DNA of 5,238 nucleotides from Chitinophagaceae bacterium. Its GTDB lineage: Bacteria; Bacteroidota; Bacteroidia; Chitinophagales; Chitinophagaceae. Numbering within the stretch: the first letter of the stretch is position 1; every line of letters begins with the position of its first letter. The position numbers and the translations under genes are program-made. The stretch is taken from positions 1,435-6,672 of the forward strand of contig DPFD01000174.1 in the NCBI GenBank assembly GCA_003534175.1. The letters run 5' to 3'. The notes beneath the pieces were generated by a model that was given only the letters and a program-made list of their open reading frames with translations, did not search any database and had not been told where the DNA came from. Shown piece after piece: positions 1 through 5,238 of the stretch.

Positions 1-382
1 AATTGAAGACACCCTATGTGCACTGGCTAAAACGAAAACCGGTGCTTTAGGTACTATGCATTTTACAGTGAATGCGTCCGATAAAAATATGGAAGGATCA
101 ATCACATTATTCGGTGAGAAAGGGACAGTGAAAATTGGAGGCGAATACCTGAATACCATTGCTTATTGGCAGGTGGATGGTGTACAACCGCCCGTATTGG
201 AAAAAGGTAATTTGCCTAATCAATATGAAACCTATGTGGGTTCTATGAGCAATCATCCATTAGTATATGATCATTTTACTGATGTATTATACCATCATGC
301 TGCACCGAGCCCCAATGCAACTGATGCAATGAAATCTGTTCAATTGATTGAATCCATGTACAACAAACTTAAAAGTATATGA
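1..382 (+). CDS. Gfo/Idh/MocA-family sugar dehydrogenase, C-terminal part (WlbA/WbpB-like), 5' truncated by window
   Basis: Only the last 126 residues are visible; the first whole codon is at base 2 and the frame is open to the window edge, so the apparent ATG at 56 is internal. The visible part fits the C-terminal substrate-binding beta-sheet domain of Gfo/Idh/MocA oxidoreductases: an IEDT segment at the very start, then GALGTMHFTV, SITLFGEKGTVKIGG and an IAYW segment, in the order seen in WlbA/WbpB proteins. Those enzymes oxidise C3 of UDP-N-acetylglucosaminuronic acid with NAD in the cytoplasm. The Rossmann domain and catalytic Lys/His are upstream and cannot be checked. The stop overlaps the start of the acetyltransferase gene (ATGA, 379-382), the same pairing found in 2,3-diacetamido-uronic acid pathways. 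The family call is strong; the exact substrate is inference, and a dehydrogenase for another nucleotide sugar is possible. Confidence 0.88.
   Translation, partial: IEDTLCALAKTKTGALGTMHFTVNASDKNMEGSITLFGEKGTVKIGGEYLNTIAYWQVDGVQPPVLEKGNLPNQYETYVGSMSNHPLVYDHFTDVLYHHAAPSPNATDAMKSVQLIESMYNKLKSI
379..382 (+). promoter_or_regulatory. ATGA stop-start overlap (translational coupling, dehydrogenase/acetyltransferase)
   Basis: The acetyltransferase ATG (379-381) overlaps the dehydrogenase TGA (380-382). No purine-rich ribosome binding site stands before it, so re-initiation by ribosomes ending the upstream gene is the likely route and would keep the two pathway enzymes in step. The overlap is seen directly; the coupling is inferred. 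Confidence 0.6.
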
Positions 383-843
383 AACTGAATGTCCTTCAGT
401 CGGGTATTGCGGATGATGTGGTAATGGGTAAAGATGTAACGATTGTTATGCCTGTGAATTTGTATGGATGTACGCTGGGAGATGGTTGCAAGATTGGCCC
501 TTTTACTGAAATTACCCGCGGCGTTACAATAGGCCACAGAACCAAAATTCAATCCCATTCTTTTATTTGTGAGAAAGTAACTATTGGCAATGATTGTTTC
601 ATAGGGCATGGAGTGATGTTTATTAATGATGTTTTCCGAACAGGCAAGCCAGCAGGGGGCGATAAGTCTAAATGGGTGCCTACTCTAATTGCAGACCGTG
701 TAACCATTGGTTCTAACGCTACCATTTTGCCGGTCAGTATTTGTTCAGATGTAGTGATTGGTGCCGGTGCTGTGGTAACTAAAGATATTACTGTACCCGG
801 AATTTACGCCGGAAATCCTGCCACATTCTTAAGAGGTCTTTAA
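379..843 (+). CDS. Left-handed beta-helix N-acetyltransferase (WbpD/WlbB-like, hexapeptide repeat)
   Basis: A 154-residue protein built almost wholly of hexapeptide repeats, for example LGDGCKIG (33-40), VTIGHRTKI (49-57), VTIGNDCFIGHG (67-78), VTIGSNATI (108-116) and VVIGAGAVV (125-133). It ends in the usual GIYAGNPATFLRG acetyl-CoA-binding tail (141-153). An FIND segment at 81-84 followed by a loop rich in Gly, Lys and Asp (about 87-99) matches the active-site region of WbpD/WlbB and QdtC-type sugar N-acetyltransferases, whose conserved Asn would be N83. The likely reaction is acetyl transfer from acetyl-CoA to the 3-amino group of a nucleotide sugar in the cytoplasm. It starts inside the stop of the dehydrogenase gene, which favours UDP-3-amino-2-acetamido-uronic acid as substrate. 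The protein is shorter than characterised WbpD/WlbB (roughly 190 residues), and a 3-amino-6-deoxyhexose substrate cannot be excluded. No Shine-Dalgarno is seen; coupling with the upstream gene probably provides initiation. Confidence 0.87.
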   Translation: MKLNVLQSGIADDVVMGKDVTIVMPVNLYGCTLGDGCKIGPFTEITRGVTIGHRTKIQSHSFICEKVTIGNDCFIGHGVMFINDVFRTGKPAGGDKSKWVPTLIADRVTIGSNATILPVSICSDVVIGAGAVVTKDITVPGIYAGNPATFLRGL

Positions 844-844
844 A

Positions 845-2005
845 ATGAAAAGCGAGTTTACATTTACTCAGAAAAAGATATTCATTTTTTCTCCTGAACC
901 CTGGAGTAATATGCGCTTGTCGAAACATCATTATGCTGAAACGCTGGCGCAATTAGGGAATCAGGTGTTTTATTTAGAACCCGCCAATCAGAACGGTACA
1001 AAAATTAGTCTGACTGAAATTAATGATAGGCTTCAGGTAGTGAATTATCCTTTAAAAGCCAAAGGATGGGGTAAACTGCCCGGCTGGATATACCGGTTTC
1101 TGGTTCAGCGGGAGATGAACATGCTGGAGTCAAAGTTAGGTACACCAGATATTGTTTGGTGTTTTGACCCTATTAAGCTGGTGCATCTTTCAACGTTCTC
1201 TAAGGCGTTTAAAATTTATCATCCGGTAGATCAGTTCGACCCGGTTTTTTTGAATGCGTACAAATTCAAAGTTGACATTGCGTTTTCAACAATGCAAAAG
1301 GAAGTTGCACTTTTAAAGTCACTTGGATATAAAGCCTATTTTGTTCAGCATGGCTTAAGTGCTGTTTTTGAACCGTATGCACAAAAACGCTTGCAGGATT
1401 TAAACGTCGGTGGCTTACCTGTTCAATCCGAAACGATACAGGTTGGTTTTGCCGGCAATCTGATGGGCGATGCATTAGACAGGCAAACGATACAATCTGT
1501 GATTGAACAACATCAGGATTGTCATTTTCGTTTTTGGGGCAAATATGACTCCGGCACCTCTTCCGGTAACAACGAAAAAGCTGCGTTTATAGAGTTTCTT
1601 CAGCAGGCCTCTAATGTTTCTCTACTCGGTGCTATTCCAACAGTTGAGCTTGCCAGGCAAATGCAGGATATCGATATGTTTTGGGTATGCTGGAAAAAAA
1701 GCGACAGTCCGGTTTGGAATGCAAATACCAACCCCCACAAAATTATTGAGTATCTGTCAACCGGTGTTCCCGTAGTATCGCATTACATGCATACTTATAA
1801 AGATTCGAAACTGATTTACATGATTCATGAGCAGGATGGTGGTGAGGAATACCTTCGTTTATTCAGTAGAGTTAAAAATGAACTGAGGGTTAATGAGTTT
1901 CCTGAAATTAAAGAGCAGCGTATACAATACGCCCTGGATAATATGTATATTCAACAGGTTCATAAAATTGCTTCCTATATTCGCGGCGAATTATCAACTG
2001 AGTAA
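845..2005 (+). CDS. GT-B fold glycosyltransferase, TuaH-like
   Basis: A 386-residue protein, full length for a GT-B enzyme. The N-terminal half begins with a beta strand KIFIFSPEPW (11-20) followed by a helix with MRLSKHHYAETL (23-34), and holds a DIVWCFDP strand (102-109) and YHPVDQFD (125-132), a pattern seen in TuaH-like transferases. The C-terminal nucleotide-binding half starts near VGFAGNL (200-206) and carries NPHKIIEYLSTGVPVV (296-311), where E302 is the expected conserved acidic residue contacting the donor sugar nucleotide. No signal peptide or membrane segment is apparent, so it should act at the cytoplasmic face on a lipid-linked glycan. The ATG lies one base after the acetyltransferase stop; an AAGAGG at 831-836, eight bases before it, could act as a weak ribosome binding site but may be chance. 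Donor, acceptor and linkage cannot be read from the sequence. Confidence 0.85.
   Translation: MKSEFTFTQKKIFIFSPEPWSNMRLSKHHYAETLAQLGNQVFYLEPANQNGTKISLTEINDRLQVVNYPLKAKGWGKLPGWIYRFLVQREMNMLESKLGTPDIVWCFDPIKLVHLSTFSKAFKIYHPVDQFDPVFLNAYKFKVDIAFSTMQKEVALLKSLGYKAYFVQHGLSAVFEPYAQKRLQDLNVGGLPVQSETIQVGFAGNLMGDALDRQTIQSVIEQHQDCHFRFWGKYDSGTSSGNNEKAAFIEFLQQASNVSLLGAIPTVELARQMQDIDMFWVCWKKSDSPVWNANTNPHKIIEYLSTGVPVVSHYMHTYKDSKLIYMIHEQDGGEEYLRLFSRVKNELRVNEFPEIKEQRIQYALDNMYIQQVHKIASYIRGELSTE
2005..2005 (+). promoter_or_regulatory. TAATG stop-start overlap between two glycosyltransferase genes
   Basis: The stop TAA (2003-2005) and start ATG (2005-2007) share one base. The region just before has no Shine-Dalgarno-like stretch, so the second glycosyltransferase probably depends on translation of the first. 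The overlap is seen; the coupling is inferred. Confidence 0.55.
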
Positions 2006-3213
2006 TGAATTATAAAATATGCTTATTGTCTGATCATCATATTTCATACAATCCAAGGTTGTGGAAAGAAGCTTTTTTTTGGGAACAGTGTGGGTATGAA
2101 GTGGTGATTATAAATATGTGGATATCTGAAAAGGCATTGGAGAGAGACCAGGAGTTGTTAAAAGGTCATAACATTCGTAACATTTGCTACCTTAATCTGA
2201 TTCCCGGTAAAATATCCGATCGGAAAAGAAACTATTACAGAATTCGGAAGCGTTTCTATGCAGAAATTCAAAAACGATTTCGTTGGGGTGCACCCTGGGC
2301 TATCAGTTATGCTCCTGAAAAAATGATTGAAGCAGCACTGAAAGAGAATGCAAATGTATACAGCGCGCATCTGGAATGTGCCTTTTATGCGGGACGCACA
2401 TTGATTCAAAAAGGGAAAAAAGTTTTCTATGACTTTGAAGATTGGTATTCGAATGATTACCTGGTTCCGGAGCGACCTGTTCAGTTACTTTCATCACTCG
2501 AGAGGTTTGCATTGAATCATGGTTTATTCTGTTTGGCTACTTCTGAAAGTATGGCCCAATCGCTTACTGCTTATTACAGTTGCACTCGTAAACCTGTTGT
2601 TGTTTACAACGGATTTTCGCAAAAAGAGAATATAGTACTTCATGCAAGGTCAATCTCATCCAAACCTAGGCTGATATGGTTCTCGAGAAATGTAGGTAAA
2701 TACCGTGGGCTTGAAAAAATAGTGGAAGCGCTGCAATATGTGGATACACCCATAGAACTACACTTACTGGGTGAAAGCACGGATGAATACAGAAATGAAA
2801 TAACGAACAGTTTTCATAACAGTGTACACAGCGTACATTTTCATGATTTTATACCACATCATCAATTAACCGGTTTTATATCGGGTTTCAGCCTGGGGCT
2901 AGCTGTGGAAGAAAATGTGAACGCCAACAGGAAGTTAACAGTTACCAACAAAATTTTGCAGTATATACAGGCAGGTATCAGGGTGTTGGGTACAGATACT
3001 GCCGGACAGTCAGAAGTACAGGAATATTTTCCGGACAGAATATTTTTAGTGCCTACAGAAGGCAGCGTGCAGGAATGGGCAAACCAGATTCAGCGGTGCC
3101 TGAATCTGCCATTGAATAAATCTGATGATTACCTGGAAGTATTCAATAACGTGTTTTCTAAAGAAGCACAGGAATTAAAATTGAAAAAGTTAGCAGAAGA
3201 GCATTTTACATGA
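2005..3213 (+). CDS. GT-B fold glycosyltransferase, GT4-like (divergent)
   Basis: A 402-residue protein with a GT-B layout. The N-terminal domain opens with KICLLSDHHISYNPRLWKEA (4-23), where the NPR motif and following helix are typical of group 1 transferases, and has VFYDFEDWYSNDY (140-152), corresponding to the YDxHE-type segment of the family. The inter-domain region has VVYNGF (199-204). The C-terminal domain holds LIWFSRNVGKYRGLEKIVEA (223-242), a donor-domain opening with the usual glycine-rich loop, then TVTNKILQYIQAGIRVLGTD (312-331) and GQSEV (334-338), the NKxxxYxxAGxPVLxxD signature. The usual Glu of the EX7E motif is not obvious, as the position near the NK motif reads Q319. It is probably a cytoplasmic enzyme adding one sugar to a lipid-linked intermediate. 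Its ATG shares one base with the preceding stop (TAATG), implying translational coupling. Family membership is good; specificity is unknown. Confidence 0.82.
   Translation: MNYKICLLSDHHISYNPRLWKEAFFWEQCGYEVVIINMWISEKALERDQELLKGHNIRNICYLNLIPGKISDRKRNYYRIRKRFYAEIQKRFRWGAPWAISYAPEKMIEAALKENANVYSAHLECAFYAGRTLIQKGKKVFYDFEDWYSNDYLVPERPVQLLSSLERFALNHGLFCLATSESMAQSLTAYYSCTRKPVVVYNGFSQKENIVLHARSISSKPRLIWFSRNVGKYRGLEKIVEALQYVDTPIELHLLGESTDEYRNEITNSFHNSVHSVHFHDFIPHHQLTGFISGFSLGLAVEENVNANRKLTVTNKILQYIQAGIRVLGTDTAGQSEVQEYFPDRIFLVPTEGSVQEWANQIQRCLNLPLNKSDDYLEVFNNVFSKEAQELKLKKLAEEHFT
3210..3213 (+). promoter_or_regulatory. ATGA stop-start overlap (glycosyltransferase/FkbM methyltransferase)
   Basis: The ATG of the FkbM gene (3210-3212) overlaps the TGA of the glycosyltransferase gene (3211-3213). 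A purine-rich AGAAGAG ends about eight bases before the ATG and might help weakly. The arrangement suggests coupled translation within one transcript. Confidence 0.55.
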
Positions 3214-4031
3214 AAAAAATATTACAACAGCTTATTAGCTTATTGCCCCTGGGGCTAAGAACAAAGATTAAAGACATTCCGGTTATTAAACAGTTGCAGC
3301 AGTTTCTCGTAAGAAAATATCTGCATAACACGGAATTTGATGCGCAAATTACTGCCGGGCCGGCTAAAGGCCTGTTTTTTCCTGTGAGTATGCCCGGCGA
3401 TAAACTCATGTATATTGGTACGTGGGAAATTGAATTTTCAAATGCGCTTTCAGATGCCATACAGCCTGGATGGGTTTGCTATGATGTGGGAGGTTATAAA
3501 GGATATTACGCTGGTATCATGGCTTTGCGTGGCGCCTCCCGGGTGTTGGTGTTTGAACCGATGCCCGATAATATTTCCAAGATTGAAAGACTCATCAATT
3601 TGAATCCCGCGTTGCCGATAGAATTAAAAAAAGTGGCAGTTTCAGACACCGATGGAGATGCTGTATTTAAAATAATGCAGGAGGCAACCATGGGGAAACT
3701 GGAGAAAAGCAGCTTCCATGGAAGTAATGAGGTGATTCAGGAAATTCCTGTTGAATGTATACGGTTAGATACATTCGTACAAAGGGACAACGCCCGCGTA
3801 CCTCACTTTATTAAAATTGATGTGGAAGGAGCGGAAGTATATGTAATACAGGGGGCGATGAATTTGCTACGAAAACACAAGCCTATGCTGATGATTGAAG
3901 TACATTCACTTGAAATTGGTCAAAAACTTTTTGAGATGCTTTCTCCGATTTATAGCAGTATTGTGGTTTTTGAAACCGGGAAATCTCCTGAACGCAATAC
4001 GCTTGAAATTTGTCATTTTATTGTTCGTTAA
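3210..4031 (+). CDS. FkbM-family SAM-dependent methyltransferase
   Basis: A 273-residue class I methyltransferase of the FkbM type. Motif I is YDVGGYKGYY (91-100), in the place of the usual D-x-G-A-N-x-G SAM-binding loop; RVLVFEPMPDN (111-121) supplies the acidic residue E116 expected to hold the SAM ribose; KKVAVSD (140-146), RLDTFV (185-190), IKIDVEGAE (201-209), VIQGA (212-216) and PMLMIEVH (225-232) complete the family's diagnostic series. About 85 residues come before motif I; they are basic and moderately hydrophobic at the very start but show no clear membrane span. FkbM proteins commonly O-methylate sugars or polyketides, so methylation of a glycan residue or nucleotide-linked sugar is the likely role here. 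The gene starts inside the stop of the glycosyltransferase gene (ATGA, 3210-3213). Family assignment is firm; the substrate is inferred from context only. Confidence 0.9.
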   Translation: MKKILQQLISLLPLGLRTKIKDIPVIKQLQQFLVRKYLHNTEFDAQITAGPAKGLFFPVSMPGDKLMYIGTWEIEFSNALSDAIQPGWVCYDVGGYKGYYAGIMALRGASRVLVFEPMPDNISKIERLINLNPALPIELKKVAVSDTDGDAVFKIMQEATMGKLEKSSFHGSNEVIQEIPVECIRLDTFVQRDNARVPHFIKIDVEGAEVYVIQGAMNLLRKHKPMLMIEVHSLEIGQKLFEMLSPIYSSIVVFETGKSPERNTLEICHFIVR

Positions 4032-4708
4032 ATTATAGTTCAGTGCAGAAAAGCGACGAAAAGATTTATCTGAATGATGGAAACCGGGATGTGCTGAATT
4101 TAGTGCCAACCGAACCGTGCACTGTACTAGATGTAGGGTGTGGAGGTGGAACGCTGGCATCTATACTTTCAAAACAAGGGTATGTTGTGGATGGAATTAC
4201 GATTTCGCCGGCCGAACAGCAGGCTGCAAGTGCGTTTACCCGTAACGTGTTTATTCATAATCTGGAAGATGGATTACCGGAAGCAGTAAAGTTGAATGAA
4301 TATGACTGTGTAATATGTTCTCATGTGCTCGAACATATTGTATATCCCAGGCAGTTAATCTCCGATATTCATAAGGTTCTAAAACCGGGTGGCGTATTCA
4401 TTGTGGCATTACCTAATCTGATGCATTATAAGTCTCGTATTAAATTGTTGAAAGGGGATTTTGAATATGCTGATGCAGGCATTTGGGATTACACCCATGT
4501 GAAATGGTATACGTTTAAAAGTGCACAGAATTTGTTGAAATCTTTCGGGTTTCAGATAGATCAGGCAATGGTAACCGGTCAGCTTCCCTTTTATAGTGTA
4601 ACCCGGAAACTGTTGCCAGCCGGTTGGAATAAACACCTGTTTGATCTGCTGAGGAAAATATCAAGTGGATTATTTGGGTATCAAATCATCATCCGTGCAA
4701 GAAAATAA
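4010..4708 (+). CDS. Class I SAM-dependent methyltransferase (Methyltransf_11/23 type), start uncertain
   Basis: Up to 232 residues if read from the TTG at 4010. SAM-binding motif I is VLDVGCGGG (39-47). A DG pair at 61-62 is near the expected acidic end of strand 2, followed by the post-I region ISPAEQQAA. HVLEHI (105-110) is the motif II region and LKPGGVFIVALPN (124-136) the motif III region; DYTHVKWYTFKSAQNLLKSF (160-179) matches the D-x-TH-x-R/K-x-[FY]-[ST] segment of this family. These enzymes methylate small molecules or sugars in the cytoplasm; with the adjacent FkbM gene it could modify the same glycan. The frame has no ATG: an in-frame TGA at 4004-4006 limits it, leaving TTG 4010 (22-base overlap with the FkbM gene) or GTG 4043 (11-base gap, protein 221 residues). 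Both keep the conserved domain; GTG 4043 is a serious alternative. The product is confident, the start is not. Confidence 0.83.
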   Translation: MSFYCSLNYSSVQKSDEKIYLNDGNRDVLNLVPTEPCTVLDVGCGGGTLASILSKQGYVVDGITISPAEQQAASAFTRNVFIHNLEDGLPEAVKLNEYDCVICSHVLEHIVYPRQLISDIHKVLKPGGVFIVALPNLMHYKSRIKLLKGDFEYADAGIWDYTHVKWYTFKSAQNLLKSFGFQIDQAMVTGQLPFYSVTRKLLPAGWNKHLFDLLRKISSGLFGYQIIIRARK

Positions 4709-5238
4709 CAATAAAAAGATTCTCATCATCTATCCTCATTTCCCGCCATCAAACCTGGCAGGGGTGCATCGTCCGCGATTGTTTGCCCAGCATTTATCAA
4801 AGTTTGGGTGGACGCCGGTAATCCTGACAGTAGATGAAGCATATTACGAAGAAAAATTAGATTGGAATCTGGTTAAGTTATTGCCCACCGATTTGAAAGT
4901 AGTTAAAGTGCAAGCACGTAAAATTGGAAAAAGTAGATTCATCGGAGATATTGGCTTGCGTGCATTCTTTCAATTGTATAAAAAAGCAAAGCAACTAATA
5001 CAGGAAGAGAGGATTGATTTTTTGTATATTCCTATACCTTCATTTTATGTGGCTTTGCTCGGCAGATGGCTGAACAGAACTACACGTATACCCTATGGGA
5101 TTGATTACATTGACCCGTGGGTGCATCATTTTCCGGGCAGTGAAAAAGTCTTTTCAAGACATTGGCTCAGTACTAAGATTGCCTCTTGGCTGGAACCTAT
5201 TGCAGTAAAAAATGCATCATTGATTACCGGGGTTGCGG
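4695..5238 (+). CDS. GT-B fold glycosyltransferase, N-terminal part, 3' truncated by window
   Basis: An open frame runs to the window end with no stop and 181 codons counted from GTG 4695. The protein starts MQENNN then KKILIIYPHFPPSN (7-20) and LAGVHRPRLFAQHLSKFGWT (21-40), which is the typical first strand, PPS loop and helix of GT4-like transferases, followed by PVILTV (41-46). DFLYIPIPSFYVALLGRWL (108-126) and PYGIDYIDPWV (133-143) match the second half of the N-terminal acceptor-binding domain, where many relatives have a D-x-R-D-PW segment. The donor-binding domain lies beyond the window. There is no ATG in frame: after the TGA at 4650-4652 the possible starts are GTG 4665, TTG 4674 and GTG 4695. 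I chose GTG 4695 because it puts the first beta strand nearest the N-terminus and overlaps the methyltransferase gene least (14 bases). It is probably another sugar transferase of the same pathway. Confidence 0.8.
   Translation, partial: MQENNNKKILIIYPHFPPSNLAGVHRPRLFAQHLSKFGWTPVILTVDEAYYEEKLDWNLVKLLPTDLKVVKVQARKIGKSRFIGDIGLRAFFQLYKKAKQLIQEERIDFLYIPIPSFYVALLGRWLNRTTRIPYGIDYIDPWVHHFPGSEKVFSRHWLSTKIASWLEPIAVKNASLITGVA

Noticed and set aside
56..58. ATG at 56 as the start of the first gene
   Set aside because: The frame is open upstream to the window edge and the upstream residues (IEDT...GALGT) belong to the same conserved domain.
340..609. Open frame of 89 codons on the minus strand opposite the acetyltransferase gene
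   Set aside because: It lies across the dehydrogenase 3' end and a clear beta-helix acetyltransferase; the translation has no recognisable domain.
831..844. Possible promoter or terminator between the acetyltransferase and the first glycosyltransferase
   Set aside because: The gap is one base; there is no room for a terminator hairpin, and I see no convincing Bacteroidota-type -33/-7 pair.
1266..1475. Minus-strand open frame opposite the first glycosyltransferase
   Set aside because: Short, no family features, and lies wholly within a well-supported gene.
2158..2512. Two overlapping minus-strand open frames opposite the second glycosyltransferase
   Set aside because: Both are shadows of the coding strand with no motif or start context.
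3206..3691. Minus-strand frames (3206-3460, 3506-3691) and a plus-strand frame (3415-3603) within the FkbM gene
   Set aside because: The FkbM frame carries all family motifs in order, so these alternative frames are by-products.
3709..3725. Short palindrome TTCCATGGAA
   Set aside because: Ten bases inside the FkbM coding sequence with no U tract after it; most likely chance.
3906..4160. Minus-strand open frame spanning the FkbM/methyltransferase junction
   Set aside because: No recognisable domain, and both flanking genes read through the region on the plus strand.

Overview
The window is a gene-dense piece of a surface-glycan (O-antigen, capsule or exopolysaccharide) biosynthesis locus. 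I see seven protein-coding genes, two of them cut by the window edges, all on the + strand and packed end to end. The moderately AT-rich composition, the near absence of Shine-Dalgarno sequences before the starts, and the style of the proteins suggest a member of the Bacteroidota, perhaps related to Chitinophagales or Sphingobacteriales. That placement is inference; no marker gene is present.

Layout: (1) 1-382, C-terminal part of a Gfo/Idh/MocA sugar dehydrogenase of the WlbA/WbpB type. (2) 379-843, a left-handed beta-helix N-acetyltransferase of the WbpD/WlbB type. (3) 845-2005, a GT-B glycosyltransferase resembling the TuaH type. (4) 2005-3213, a second, divergent GT-B (GT4-like) glycosyltransferase. 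(5) 3210-4031, an FkbM-family methyltransferase. (6) about 4010-4708, a class I SAM-dependent methyltransferase of the Methyltransf_11/23 type. (7) about 4695 to the window end, the N-terminal part of a third GT-B glycosyltransferase, which lies in a frame with no ATG start.

How they fit together: genes 1 and 2 look like the oxidation and N-acetylation steps in making a 3-acetamido nucleotide sugar, such as the UDP-2,3-diacetamido-2,3-dideoxyuronic acid route. The aminotransferase that should act between them is not in the window. Genes 3, 4 and 7 would add sugars to the growing glycan, and genes 5 and 6 could methylate it. Junctions 1/2 and 4/5 are ATGA overlaps, 3/4 is a TAATG overlap, and 2/3 has a one-base gap. 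This points to one polycistronic, translationally coupled operon whose promoter and terminator lie outside the window.

There is no stretch over 300 bases without a gene. I found no RNA gene, mobile element, CRISPR array, terminator or convincing promoter. Nothing here supports a wholly new system. The points worth a second look are the missing aminotransferase, the two consecutive genes without ATG starts, the two unrelated methyltransferases side by side, and the altered motif I in the FkbM protein.
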